Assembly (NCBI RefSeq): GCF_000445125.1
Contig: NZ_ATHL01000076.1
Span: forward strand, 248,001-312,000
Length of the DNA stretch: 64,000 nucleotides
Reading direction: 5' to 3'
DNA from: Novosphingobium lindaniclasticum LE124
GTDB taxonomy: Bacteria; Pseudomonadota; Alphaproteobacteria; Sphingomonadales; Sphingomonadaceae
This document shows positions 18,044 through 26,187 of the stretch, piece after piece; position 1 is the first letter of the stretch; each line of letters opens with the position of its first letter. Position numbers and translations under genes: made by a program. Under the pieces are notes generated by a model. That model had not been told where the DNA came from. It saw only the letters and a list, made by a program, of their open reading frames with translations, and ran no database searches.

Positions 18044-18898
18044 ATGGACAGCGTGAAGCCGCCCCTTCCGGCTCAGCAGCAGCAAGTGCCCGGCACCACC
18101 GCCGAAATGGATCCGCGCCCGGATCACGGCGAAGACAGCTATGAGGGCCATGGCCGTCTGAACGACAAGAAGGCCGTGATCACCGGCGGCGACAGCGGTA
18201 TCGGCCGCGCCGTCGCCATAGCTTACGCGCGGGAAGGCGCCGACGTGCTGATCTCCTATCTCAACGAGCACGAAGATGCCAAGGATACGGCGCGGCTCGT
18301 CGAGGAAGCGGGGCGCCAGGCCGTGCTCGTGCCGGGGGACATCAGCGATCCGGCGCACTGCCGCGCCATCGTCGACCAAGCCGTGGAAGCATTCGGACGC
18401 ATCGACATCCTTGTCAACAATGCCGCCCATCAGATGACCTTCGAGGACATCACCGACATCCCGGATGAGGAATGGGACAAGACATTCCGGACCAACATCC
18501 ACGCGATGTTCTATCTGGCAAAAGCGGCCGTCCCTCATATGGGCAGCGGCGGCGCCATCATCAACACGACATCAGTGAACGCCGACATGCCGAAGCCCAC
18601 CCTGCTGCCCTATGCGACCACCAAGGGCGCTATCCAGAATTTCACCGCCGGTCTGGCGCAGATGCTGATGCCGAAGGGCATCCGCGTGAACTGCGTGGCG
18701 CCCGGCCCGGTCTGGACGCCGCTCATCCCCGCGACGATGCCGCCCGAGCAGGTGAAAGAGTTCGGTGCCAGCTATCCCATCGGCCGTGCGGCGCAGCCTC
18801 GGGAACTGGCTCCGCCTTATGTGATGCTGGCCAGCGACGAGGCGAGCTACATCTCGGGCGCCACCATCGCCGTGACCGGCGGGAAGCCGGTGCTTTGA
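18044..18898 (+). CDS. SDR family oxidoreductase, general-stress-protein type
   Basis: A 284-residue SDR. The ATG at 18044 follows GAAGGAAC and gives the normal length; the frame continues upstream but without a good start. A ~40-residue N-terminal extension (PPLPAQQQQVPGTTAEMDPR) precedes the cofactor loop GGDSGIGRAVA. The active-site tyrosine is in LPYATTKGAIQ. The architecture matches the YghA/YhxC/general stress protein 39 subfamily, which is often under stress control. The methyltransferase gene follows 53 bases downstream. Confidence 0.85.
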   Translation: MDSVKPPLPAQQQQVPGTTAEMDPRPDHGEDSYEGHGRLNDKKAVITGGDSGIGRAVAIAYAREGADVLISYLNEHEDAKDTARLVEEAGRQAVLVPGDISDPAHCRAIVDQAVEAFGRIDILVNNAAHQMTFEDITDIPDEEWDKTFRTNIHAMFYLAKAAVPHMGSGGAIINTTSVNADMPKPTLLPYATTKGAIQNFTAGLAQMLMPKGIRVNCVAPGPVWTPLIPATMPPEQVKEFGASYPIGRAAQPRELAPPYVMLASDEASYISGATIAVTGGKPVL

Positions 18899-18951
18899 GG
18901 AACCGCAGCAATCCTGCCAGCCCCCCAGCACCGCCGATAGAGGAGCAGAAT

Positions 18952-19932
18952 TTGCCACTCGAATCTCCGACACTCGCCGCCTCTGCGGAAACCGAACGAT
19001 CCCGGCGCGGCGCATTATCGGCGCTGCTGAAAGCACTGGCATCGCTCAAGTACCGTTTCGTCACGACCACGCCCTCAAGCCATGAGCGCGTACTGTCGCG
19101 CAGCAATCGCCGCGAAGCACGGTCCTTGCGCGACGTGATGGGATGGAGCCTTCCTTTCGCTCCGGGCATGATCCCCTCGGAGATCGTCGATCTGCTGCGG
19201 GCAGGCGGCGTCCTGCAGGAGCGTCCGGACGGACTGCTCGCCAGTAATGTGCGGGCTTCCTCGCTGGGCGACACGCTGTTCCTGCACTCCGCCTATCCTA
19301 CGATCGAGCAGGACGCGGTATTCTTCGGGCCAGACAGCTACCGCTTTGCCGACCTCATCGCCGCCCGGATGCAGGATCTTGCTCCCGGTGCGCGCATCCT
19401 CGATTACGCAGCCGGGTCGGGCGTGGGCGGAATTACCGCAGCGATGCGGCAGCGCCACGCTCACCTCACTCTTGCCGACATCAACCCCCAGGCCCTGTTT
19501 CTCGCCTCGATCAATGCCGAACACGCCGGATTGCGGGCGGAAACCCTGCGGACGACCAGCCCCGCCGATCCAGAAGGCCTTTTCGACCTGATCGTCACCC
19601 ATCCTCCTTTCATGATAGATGAGAAAGGACGCGCCTACCGCGACGGCGGGGACCTATACGGCGCGCGGCTGTCGCTGGACTGGGCGCTGGCCGGCGCCCG
19701 CAAGCTTGCGAAAGGCGGCCGCCTGATACTCCATACCGGCGTATCCATCGTCGAGGGTCTGGACGTGCTGAAGGCGCACCTGGAGGAAGCCTTGCCTGCG
19801 CTCGGTTGCCATCTCTGGTATCACGAACTGGATCCGGATATCTTCGGTGAGGAACTGGGCAACGAAGCCTATGCCGATGTGGAACGGATCGCGGCCGTAG
19901 GTGCATGCATAACCCGCGTGGAGGAGCGATGA
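18952..19932 (+). CDS. Class I SAM-dependent methyltransferase (HemK/RsmC-like fold)
   Basis: The best start is TTG at 18952, because AGGAG lies six bases upstream at 18941-18945; no ATG fits. This gives 326 residues. The C-terminal half is a Rossmann methyltransferase with motif I RILDYAAGSGVGGI, acidic motif II TLADINPQAL and motif IV FDLIVTHPPFM. The latter corresponds to the NPPY signature of N-methyltransferases such as PrmC/RsmC, with the Asn replaced by His. The N-terminal ~130 residues are helical and may recognise the substrate. The stop overlaps a nine-codon open frame leading into the symporter gene. Confidence 0.75.
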   Translation: MPLESPTLAASAETERSRRGALSALLKALASLKYRFVTTTPSSHERVLSRSNRREARSLRDVMGWSLPFAPGMIPSEIVDLLRAGGVLQERPDGLLASNVRASSLGDTLFLHSAYPTIEQDAVFFGPDSYRFADLIAARMQDLAPGARILDYAAGSGVGGITAAMRQRHAHLTLADINPQALFLASINAEHAGLRAETLRTTSPADPEGLFDLIVTHPPFMIDEKGRAYRDGGDLYGARLSLDWALAGARKLAKGGRLILHTGVSIVEGLDVLKAHLEEALPALGCHLWYHELDPDIFGEELGNEAYADVERIAAVGACITRVEER

Positions 19933-19958
19933 TCCCGCGCCGATCGATCCGCCCGTGA
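19929..19958 (+). other. Possible nine-codon leader ORF coupling to the symporter
   Basis: An ATG at 19929 overlaps the methyltransferase stop and follows GAGGAG closely. It encodes nine residues (MIPRRSIRP) and ends with a TGA that overlaps the GTG start of the symporter (GTGA at 19955-19958). This could provide translational coupling, or be chance; no other evidence supports translation. Confidence 0.25.
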
Positions 19959-21199
19959 CCGGCACCTCCTTTCGCATCCTGGCCGGCCTGGTCGGCGGTC
20001 TGGTAGTCGGTGCCGTATGGCGCGGCGGGCCTTCGAGCCTTCCCGTCGTGACGGCAGCCCAGCAAGTGGGGAAACTCTGGCTCGACGCGCTCACCATGAC
20101 CGTCGTGCCGCTGGTCTTTTCTCTCCTGGTCACGGGCATCATTTCGGCCGCCGGCAGCGTCGCTCACAACCGGATCGTGCCGCGCGCCATGTTGTGGTTC
20201 ATGGCGCTGCTCGCAGGCGCTTGCCTGCTCAGCGCCTTGCTGACGTCCCTGGCGCTGGACCTCTGGCCGGTTCCGGACGGAGCGGCTTCCATCGCGCCGC
20301 CGACCGAAGGGAACATCGCCGTCCCCACCGGTACGGACTGGCTGTCGAACATCATCCCGACCAACCCGATCAAGGCGGCGGCGGACACGGCCATGGTCCC
20401 GATCGTCGTCTTCGCGCTGATCTTCGGACTGGCGGTCAGCCGTATCGAAGCCGGCTTGCGGCGCAGCGTCGAGACGTTCTTCCAGGCCATCGTACAGGCC
20501 ATGCTCCTGATCGTGCACTGGGTGCTGCTGGTAGCCCCGCTGGGCGTCTTCGCCCTTGCATTTGCAGTGGCCGCCCGCACCGGCATCGAGGTTGCAGGAA
20601 CACTGCTGCACTACGTCATGTTCGTGGTCGGCGCCTGTCTTTCGGTGACGGTGCTTGCCTGTGTGACGATCGTGCTTTCGGGCCGTCTCTCACTTCCCGC
20701 CTTCATCCGCGCGGTTCTTCCGGCCCAAGTGATCGCCGCCAGTACGCAATCGTCACTGGCTTCGCTGCCGGCGATGATCGAGGCGGCGAAGGCTCTGAAA
20801 GTCGATCGCGAGGTGGCCGGCATCGTCCTGCCGCTGGCGGTATCGATCTTTCGAGCCGCCAGCGCAGCCGCCAATGTGACGGTGGCGGTCTACTTGGCCC
20901 ATCTCCATGGCGTGCCCCTGGGGCCGGGAACGCTGGTGACGGGAGCCCTCGTCGCTGCGGCGGTGAGCGTGGCCGCCGTAGGCGTTCCAGCCCAGGTGTC
21001 CTTCTTCGCCATCATCAGCCCGGTCTGCGTTGCCATGGGCGTGCCGATCGACCTGCTACCGTTGCTGCTGGCGATCGAAAGCATTCCCGACATCTTCCGC
21101 ACCCTGGGCAATGTCACGGCGGATCTGGCCGTCGTGCGCCTGGTCGATGGACCTGCGGAAGGAGCCGGAGTTCAGCGAAGTTCCACCGAGCAAGCCTGA
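19955..21199 (+). CDS. Dicarboxylate/amino acid:cation symporter (DAACS family)
   Basis: A 414-residue transporter starting at GTG. It shows the DAACS/GltP-DctA pattern: hydrophobic helices from residue 6 on, the NIIPTNPIKAAAD segment after helix 3, the re-entrant hairpin serine-rich motif as AASTQSSLASLP, and a second hairpin region near NVTVAVYLAHLHG. The family imports C4-dicarboxylates or acidic amino acids with sodium or protons. It lies 22 bases after the methyltransferase and converges on the secreted protein at 21211. Substrate specificity cannot be inferred with confidence. Confidence 0.88.
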   Translation: MTGTSFRILAGLVGGLVVGAVWRGGPSSLPVVTAAQQVGKLWLDALTMTVVPLVFSLLVTGIISAAGSVAHNRIVPRAMLWFMALLAGACLLSALLTSLALDLWPVPDGAASIAPPTEGNIAVPTGTDWLSNIIPTNPIKAAADTAMVPIVVFALIFGLAVSRIEAGLRRSVETFFQAIVQAMLLIVHWVLLVAPLGVFALAFAVAARTGIEVAGTLLHYVMFVVGACLSVTVLACVTIVLSGRLSLPAFIRAVLPAQVIAASTQSSLASLPAMIEAAKALKVDREVAGIVLPLAVSIFRAASAAANVTVAVYLAHLHGVPLGPGTLVTGALVAAAVSVAAVGVPAQVSFFAIISPVCVAMGVPIDLLPLLLAIESIPDIFRTLGNVTADLAVVRLVDGPAEGAGVQRSSTEQA

Positions 21200-21210
21200 G
21201 CGGTCAAGCG

Positions 21211-21909
21211 CTATAACGGATTGCCGTCTCCATCCAGCACCTCCATGCGGTAGGTGCAGCCGTAGAAGGTCTTGCCGGCGTAAGGCACCGAGGTGGAGAT
21301 CGTGCGTGTCACCTTGGTGTTCAGCCCGTATCCGTCCTTGTCCTTCGCTGGTTCCGTATCTTCGCGGATGAGCTTCTCGCCGAGGAACTTGCGGAACTTT
21401 ATCTCCTTCTCCGCTTCCGCGCGCGTCACCTTGCCGGAGGCGGCCAGTGCATCGATCAGCGCGTTCGTGTCCATCGCGTTCTCGATCTGCTGCTCCTTCG
21501 CCAGGGGCGCCGGATCGGGAAGATCCAGCAGGGCGAAGATGCCGCTGGAACTGAAGGCGATCCGGCGCGTGTCGTAGCGCCCGGCAACCGTAATGGGCGC
21601 GGGAAGTTCGTAGAGGAGGATGGCCGGCGACTTGGACGCGACCTTTTTCCATCCCCGCGCATCGGCCGGGCTGTCCTCCTCGCTCAAGGACATCGCGAAT
21701 CCGGTGTAGGTCGGCACGTCCAGGCGGCATTCGATCGCATCGACCTCGCTGATCCGAGCAGGGTCGAAGTCCTCCTCTTCCTCAGCCTGGAGCGCGGATG
21801 GAGCGAGAACGAGAATAGCTGCTGCGAACGGCGCCAGCAGACGAAGAAGGCGCCTCGGTTCTGCTGCGGTTCCGTTGCCGCCATGGCCATGGCCATCCTT
21901 CGACGTCAT
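21211..21909 (-). CDS. Unidentified secreted protein
   Basis: A 232-residue protein. A His/Gly-rich N-terminus (DGHGHGGNG) precedes a hydrophobic signal-like segment (LLRLLAPFAAAILVLAPSA) with probable cleavage at ALQA, then an acidic stretch EEEEDFDPARI. The mature part has two cysteines (IECRLDVPTY and YGCTYRMEVLDG) that could pair. No family is recognised. The start has AGGGTGA upstream. It stands alone, convergent with the symporter and divergent from the dehydrogenase at 22073. The function is unknown; a periplasmic or surface location is likely. Confidence 0.65.
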   Translation of the reverse strand: MTSKDGHGHGGNGTAAEPRRLLRLLAPFAAAILVLAPSALQAEEEEDFDPARISEVDAIECRLDVPTYTGFAMSLSEEDSPADARGWKKVASKSPAILLYELPAPITVAGRYDTRRIAFSSSGIFALLDLPDPAPLAKEQQIENAMDTNALIDALAASGKVTRAEAEKEIKFRKFLGEKLIREDTEPAKDKDGYGLNTKVTRTISTSVPYAGKTFYGCTYRMEVLDGDGNPL

Positions 21910-22072
21910 AAGTCACCCTTCATCCCTGTTCGTGACGTGCTTAGCAACGCACTGACGCCATGAGAAGATTTATACCGCACGAACCGCGCCCGCGTCGGCC
22001 GCCGGCCCGGCAACCCCAGGCTTGCACAGCCCTGCGCGCCATCTATGATGCAGCGGCTACCTGGAGGAACCG

Positions 22073-23194
22073 ATGAGCTTCAACGGACGCGAATTGAGAT
22101 CGAAGGTCGAGAACGGACGGCTCTTCCTGTCGCTGGATGAAGTGCCGATAGACGATCCCGCCGACGACGAGATCGTCGTGCGCATCGAAGCGGCCCCGAT
22201 CAACCCGAGCGATATCGGTCTGCTGCTCGGCCCGGCGGATCTGGAATCGATCGAACCCACCGCTGATGGCCGCCCGGGTGTCTCGTTCGCCATTCCGGAG
22301 GCCCGCCTTGCCTCCCAGGCAGGCCGTATAGGGCAGTCGATGGCCGTGGGCAACGAAGGCGCGGGCACCGTGGTCGCGGCGGGGAGAACGGCGACGGACC
22401 TGATAGGCAAGCGTGTCGGCATGATCGGCGGCGCCATGTACGCCGACTATCGCCGCATCCGCGCCGCAGAAGTCATTCCTTTGCCCGACGATGCGACGGC
22501 TGCCGATGGCGCCGCCATGTTCGTCAATCCGCTGACGGCCCTTGGCTTCGTGGAAACGGCCCGGAGCGAAGGCCACAAGGCCATCGTCCATACCGCTGCG
22601 GCATCGAACCTCGGGCAGATGCTCCAGAAGATCTGCCTTGCGGACGGTATTGAGCTGGTCAACATCGTCCGCTCGCAGGGCCAGGCCGATATCCTGAAGG
22701 AGATCGGCGCCACCCACGTCGTGAACAGCCGAGACGAGGATTTCGGCGCGCGCCTGTCCGAAGCGATCGAGCAGACCGGCGCCACCATCGCTTTCGATGC
22801 GATCGGCGGCGGTACACTCGGCAGCAAGATCATGGAGGCCATGGAGCGGGCTTCGGTCAAGGCCATGCCGGAATACAGCCGCTACGGATCGACGGTGCTC
22901 AAGCAGCTCTTCATCTACGGCGCGCTTGACACCTCCCCCACCACGCTGAACCGGCTGGCATTCGGCTTCCAGTGGAGCATATCCGGCTGGCTGCTGTTCC
23001 CCTTCCTGCAGAAGGCCGGGCCGGAAGTGGCCGCAAGGCTGCGCGAGCGTGTCGTCCGCGAGCTAAAGACGACCTTCGCCAGCAGGTATACCCGTGTCAT
23101 CGGCCTTTCCGAAGCGCTGGAACCGGAGGTAATCCGCGCCTACGAACGCAAGGCCACCGGCGAGAAGTTCCTCATCGACCCGACCAAAGGCTAA
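22073..23194 (+). CDS. Medium-chain (quinone oxidoreductase-like) NAD(P)H dehydrogenase
   Basis: A 373-residue MDR-family protein with a GGAGG ribosome-binding site. It has the GroES-like start (RIEAAPINPSDIGLLLG), a conserved GNEGAGTVVAAGRTA loop, and a Rossmann region beginning HTAAASNLGQML. The cysteine/histidine zinc ligands of true alcohol dehydrogenases are missing, so a zinc-free quinone or enone reductase-type reaction is likely. It is monocistronic: divergent from 21909 and convergent with the TSUP gene across a GC hairpin. Confidence 0.8.
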   Translation: MSFNGRELRSKVENGRLFLSLDEVPIDDPADDEIVVRIEAAPINPSDIGLLLGPADLESIEPTADGRPGVSFAIPEARLASQAGRIGQSMAVGNEGAGTVVAAGRTATDLIGKRVGMIGGAMYADYRRIRAAEVIPLPDDATAADGAAMFVNPLTALGFVETARSEGHKAIVHTAAASNLGQMLQKICLADGIELVNIVRSQGQADILKEIGATHVVNSRDEDFGARLSEAIEQTGATIAFDAIGGGTLGSKIMEAMERASVKAMPEYSRYGSTVLKQLFIYGALDTSPTTLNRLAFGFQWSISGWLLFPFLQKAGPEVAARLRERVVRELKTTFASRYTRVIGLSEALEPEVIRAYERKATGEKFLIDPTKG

Positions 23195-23207
23195 GCCGCA
23201 TTCACAT

Positions 23208-23230
23208 GGCGGCGGTTTCCGCCCGCCGCC
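23208..23230. terminator. GC hairpin between convergent genes
   Basis: A perfect eight-base stem GGCGGCGG / CCGCCGCC (23208-23215 and 23223-23230) with a seven-base loop lies between the dehydrogenase stop and the TSUP stop. No T-run follows on either strand, so it may be a pausing or RNA-stabilising hairpin rather than an intrinsic terminator. Confidence 0.45.
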
Positions 23231-23259
23231 GTGCCAACGACCACCAACGGGCGCCCGGG

Positions 23260-24033
23260 CTACAGAACGGACCACAAGGGGTTCTTCGGGTCGGCCAGCA
23301 GCTTGACGGTCAGGGCGACCGACATGACGACCAGCAGCGGCCTGACGCCGCGTCCGCCGAAGCGGATCGCGAGCCAGGCGCCGACTTGGTTTCCCGCGAC
23401 GTTGGCAACGGCCATGCTCAGGCCCAGCACCCACAGCACTTTGCCGCCTGTGATCATCGCCGCCAAAGCAGCGACATTGGTGGCCAGGTTGATGAACTTG
23501 GTGTTCGCGATCGCCCTCACCAGTCCCAGGCCGCCCAGCGCCACCAGCGCAGTGGTGAGGAACGATCCCGTGCCGGGGCCGAAAAAACCGTCGTAGAAGC
23601 CGATCCCGGAGCAGACCGCCGTCAGTCCCCACCGGCCCAGGCGCGCGTGGCGGTCCTCTTCGCTCATCGCCGGCGCAAGCAGGAAATAGAGCGCCATGGC
23701 AATCAGCAGGAGCGGCACGAGGGCGCTCAGAAAGCTGGGATCGACATGCTGTACCGCCGTCGCTCCCGCCAGGGACCCGGCGAAAGCGCCCAGGGCCGGC
23801 AGGGCGAAAGCGCGAAGATCGATCCGGCCGCTTCGCATGAATGCGGCCACCGCCGATGCCGTACCGATCATGCTCTGCAATTTGTTGGTGGCGAGCGCGG
23901 CGATCGGCGGCACCCCGGCGGTGAGCAAAGCCGGGATCGTCAGCAAGCCGCCGCCGCCGGCCAAGGCATCGATCGTACCGGCCATGAAGGCCACGGCGAT
24001 GAGGAAGGACAAGGCTTCGAAAGTCAGATGCAT
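23260..24033 (-). CDS. TSUP (TauE/SafE) family anion exporter
   Basis: A 257-residue membrane protein with about eight helices and the two TauE/SafE halves, marked by MAGTIDALAGGGGLLTIPALL near the start and GFYDGFFGPGTGSFL at the second repeat. The ATG at 24033 is chosen because the family begins at this hydrophobic helix; 27 upstream in-frame residues look non-coding. Members export sulfite, sulfoacetate or related organosulfur anions. The divergent neighbour is an arylsulfatase, so a link through released sulfur oxyanions is plausible. Confidence 0.85.
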   Translation of the reverse strand: MHLTFEALSFLIAVAFMAGTIDALAGGGGLLTIPALLTAGVPPIAALATNKLQSMIGTASAVAAFMRSGRIDLRAFALPALGAFAGSLAGATAVQHVDPSFLSALVPLLLIAMALYFLLAPAMSEEDRHARLGRWGLTAVCSGIGFYDGFFGPGTGSFLTTALVALGGLGLVRAIANTKFINLATNVAALAAMITGGKVLWVLGLSMAVANVAGNQVGAWLAIRFGGRGVRPLLVVMSVALTVKLLADPKNPLWSVL

Positions 24034-24173
24034 GGGCGCGTTAAAGGCGCGGCTTCCCCTTACAATCAAGCCCCAAGTGCTTCCGCAAAGCCCCGCGGAC
24101 AGAGATTTCCGCAAACGAAGGCGTACGGGCCTGCAAACGGAAGCGACAACCGCCAGAGAAGGCGCAGGAAAGA

Positions 24174-24196
24174 TTCTCTACTAAATCGATAGAGAA
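24174..24196. promoter_or_regulatory. Inverted repeat in the TSUP-arylsulfatase divergent region
   Basis: A perfect repeat TTCTCTA-N9-TAGAGAA lies 70 bases upstream of the arylsulfatase start and 141 bases upstream of the TSUP start. Its size and A/T content suit a dimeric regulator's operator, although a small hairpin cannot be excluded. No regulator gene adjoins it. Confidence 0.4.
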
Positions 24197-24223
24197 AGTT
24201 GCTAGGCGGCTGCCGAAGCCGAA

Positions 24224-24247
24224 GTTAGCCATGGCGTCATCGCTAAC
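24224..24247. promoter_or_regulatory. Second inverted repeat before the arylsulfatase
   Basis: GTTAGC-N12-GCTAAC lies 19-42 bases upstream of the arylsulfatase GTG. It could be an operator half-pair or a leader hairpin affecting translation. The evidence is the symmetry alone. Confidence 0.3.
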
Positions 24248-24265
24248 CATGAAACTGGAACATCC

Positions 24266-25999
24266 GTGACCCGCAAGGCTGCCTTCCTCGCCGCTGCTCT
24301 GGTGAGCACGCTCCTGACCCAGCCTGCGGCCGCGCAGGCAGCCGCCGCCCTCGCCGGCACCGCATCGTCGGCCGAGGAGCCTCGATCCGCCGTCCGGCCG
24401 AACTTTCTGGTCATCGTGGCAGACGATCTCGGCTGGTCCGATCTCGGCGCTTTCGGCGGCGAGATCGCGACGCCGAACCTCGACGCCCTGGCGAACCGGG
24501 GCGTGCGCTTCACCGGTTTTCATACTGCGCCCACCTGCTCCCCGACCCGCTCCATGCTGCTCAGCGGCGTCGACAACCACGAGGCGGGCATCGGCACCAT
24601 GGTCGAATCCCGGCCGGAGTCGCTGGCCGCGCGTCCGGGCTACGAAGGCTATCTCAACGACCGCGTCGCCTCGATCGCGGAGCTGCTCCAACAGGGCGGT
24701 TACCGCACAGTGATGTCGGGCAAATGGCACCTTGGGCTTACCGAGGATCGCGGCCCGGCGGCGCGCGGCTTCGAGCGCTCCTATGCGCTGCTCCAGGGTC
24801 TGGGCAATCACTTCGGTGCCGATCAGGACGGCGCCTGGAAAGGCGTGAATGCAAGCCCAACCTACCGCGACAATGGCGAGATCGTCCGCTATCCGGTGGG
24901 CCGTTATTCGGCCGACTATTTCGCCGAACGCCTGATCGGCTTCTTGCAGGAGGGCGCTAGGGACGATCGTCCGTTCTTCGCCTACCTTCCCTTCACCACC
25001 CCGCACTGGCCGATGCAGGCGCCGGCCGAGACGATCGCGAAGTACAAGGGCCGCTACGATGGGGGCTACGAAGTGCTGCGGACGAAGCGTTTGGAGCAGC
25101 AGAAGAGGCTCGGCCTTGTCGCTCCCGATCAGCAGCCTCACGCTCTGGAAGGCGTCAAGCCGTGGGATAGCCTGACACCCGAACAGAAGGCCATCGAGGC
25201 GCGCAAGATGGAAATCTACGCGGCGATGGTCGATCGCATGGACCAGAACGTCGGACGCGTGATCGCGGAACTGAAGCGCCTTGGCCGCTACGACGATACG
25301 GTCATCGTCTTTCTGGCCGACAACGGCCCGGAAGGCAGCGAGATCGATGCGCCGTTCCAGGCGCGCGGCATTGCGGATGCCAACCGGAAGCTGGGCATCG
25401 ACAACAGCCTGGCCAACCTCGGCAGCGCGACATCCTATGTCGGTTACGGAGCCGGATGGGCGCAGGCGAACAGCTCGCCCTCATGGCTGGTCAAGGGCTA
25501 TCCGACCGAGGGCGGCACGCGGGTAACCGCTTTCGCATCGGGCAAGGGTGTCGTCGGGGGCCGCATCGCTCGCGGCAATCTGAACGTCACCGACGTGGCG
25601 CCGACCCTGCTCGACCTTGCCGGCGTCACGCAGCCGAAGAGCTTCAAGGGCCGGACGATCCTGCCAATCGAAGGCAAGAGTCTGGTTCCTGTCCTGGAAG
25701 ACAAGGCAACGGAAGTTCGCGGCCCAAGCGAGCCGGTGGGCACCGAGCTGTTCTATCGCCGTGCGCTGCGCAAGGGCGATTGGAAGGCAGTCTACCTGCC
25801 GCAGTCCGCCGGAACCTATCCGCGCGCCGGTGCCGGCAGCGGCAAATGGCAATTGTTCAACCTTGCCGCCGACCCTGCCGAAGCGAACGATCTGGCCACA
25901 TCGCAGCCAGAGAAGCTGGCGGACCTGATCGCCGATTGGGACCGCTATGCGCAGGAAAAGGGTGTCGCGCTGCCGGACACCGGGTCCGCCGCGCCGTGA
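24266..25999 (+). CDS. Exported arylsulfatase (type I, formylglycine-dependent)
   Basis: A 577-residue sulfatase starting at GTG with a Sec-type leader (FLAAALVSTLLTQPAAAQ). The calcium-binding aspartates are D53 and D54 (VADDLGWSDL). The formylglycine motif is C91-S-P-T-R95 (PTCSPTRSM), with the YRTVMSGKWHLG helix and LADNGPEGSEID downstream. The length and DUF-free architecture match classical arylsulfatases. The Cys-type motif requires a formylglycine-generating enzyme or anaerobic SME encoded elsewhere. Periplasmic desulfation of aryl or carbohydrate sulfates is the likely role. Confidence 0.92.
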   Translation: MTRKAAFLAAALVSTLLTQPAAAQAAAALAGTASSAEEPRSAVRPNFLVIVADDLGWSDLGAFGGEIATPNLDALANRGVRFTGFHTAPTCSPTRSMLLSGVDNHEAGIGTMVESRPESLAARPGYEGYLNDRVASIAELLQQGGYRTVMSGKWHLGLTEDRGPAARGFERSYALLQGLGNHFGADQDGAWKGVNASPTYRDNGEIVRYPVGRYSADYFAERLIGFLQEGARDDRPFFAYLPFTTPHWPMQAPAETIAKYKGRYDGGYEVLRTKRLEQQKRLGLVAPDQQPHALEGVKPWDSLTPEQKAIEARKMEIYAAMVDRMDQNVGRVIAELKRLGRYDDTVIVFLADNGPEGSEIDAPFQARGIADANRKLGIDNSLANLGSATSYVGYGAGWAQANSSPSWLVKGYPTEGGTRVTAFASGKGVVGGRIARGNLNVTDVAPTLLDLAGVTQPKSFKGRTILPIEGKSLVPVLEDKATEVRGPSEPVGTELFYRRALRKGDWKAVYLPQSAGTYPRAGAGSGKWQLFNLAADPAEANDLATSQPEKLADLIADWDRYAQEKGVALPDTGSAAP

Positions 26000-26138
26000 G
26001 GAACGAGGTGGGACGCGGATCCTCTCACCAGAGGTGCCTCCCTCCTCCTGTTCTCAAATGACACGCGGCGATCTCCTTCACCCCAGAGGGTGGCGATATC
26101 CGCGCAAAGCCTCAAATCTACTCAATAGCATGAGGGAA

Positions 26139-26179
26139 ATTCGTCAGACGAATGGCGGGGGCGAGTCACGCCCGCCCCC
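26139..26179 (-). terminator. Double hairpin downstream of the OmpA-like gene
   Basis: Reading on the minus strand, nine bases after the OmpA-family stop comes a stem GGGGGCG / CGCCCCC (26173-26179 with 26157-26163). A second perfect stem ATTCGT-N3-ACGAAT (26139-26153) follows. The gene is convergent with the arylsulfatase. The T-run is short, so termination is inferred from placement. Confidence 0.45.
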
Positions 26180-26187
26180 TTCCGAAC

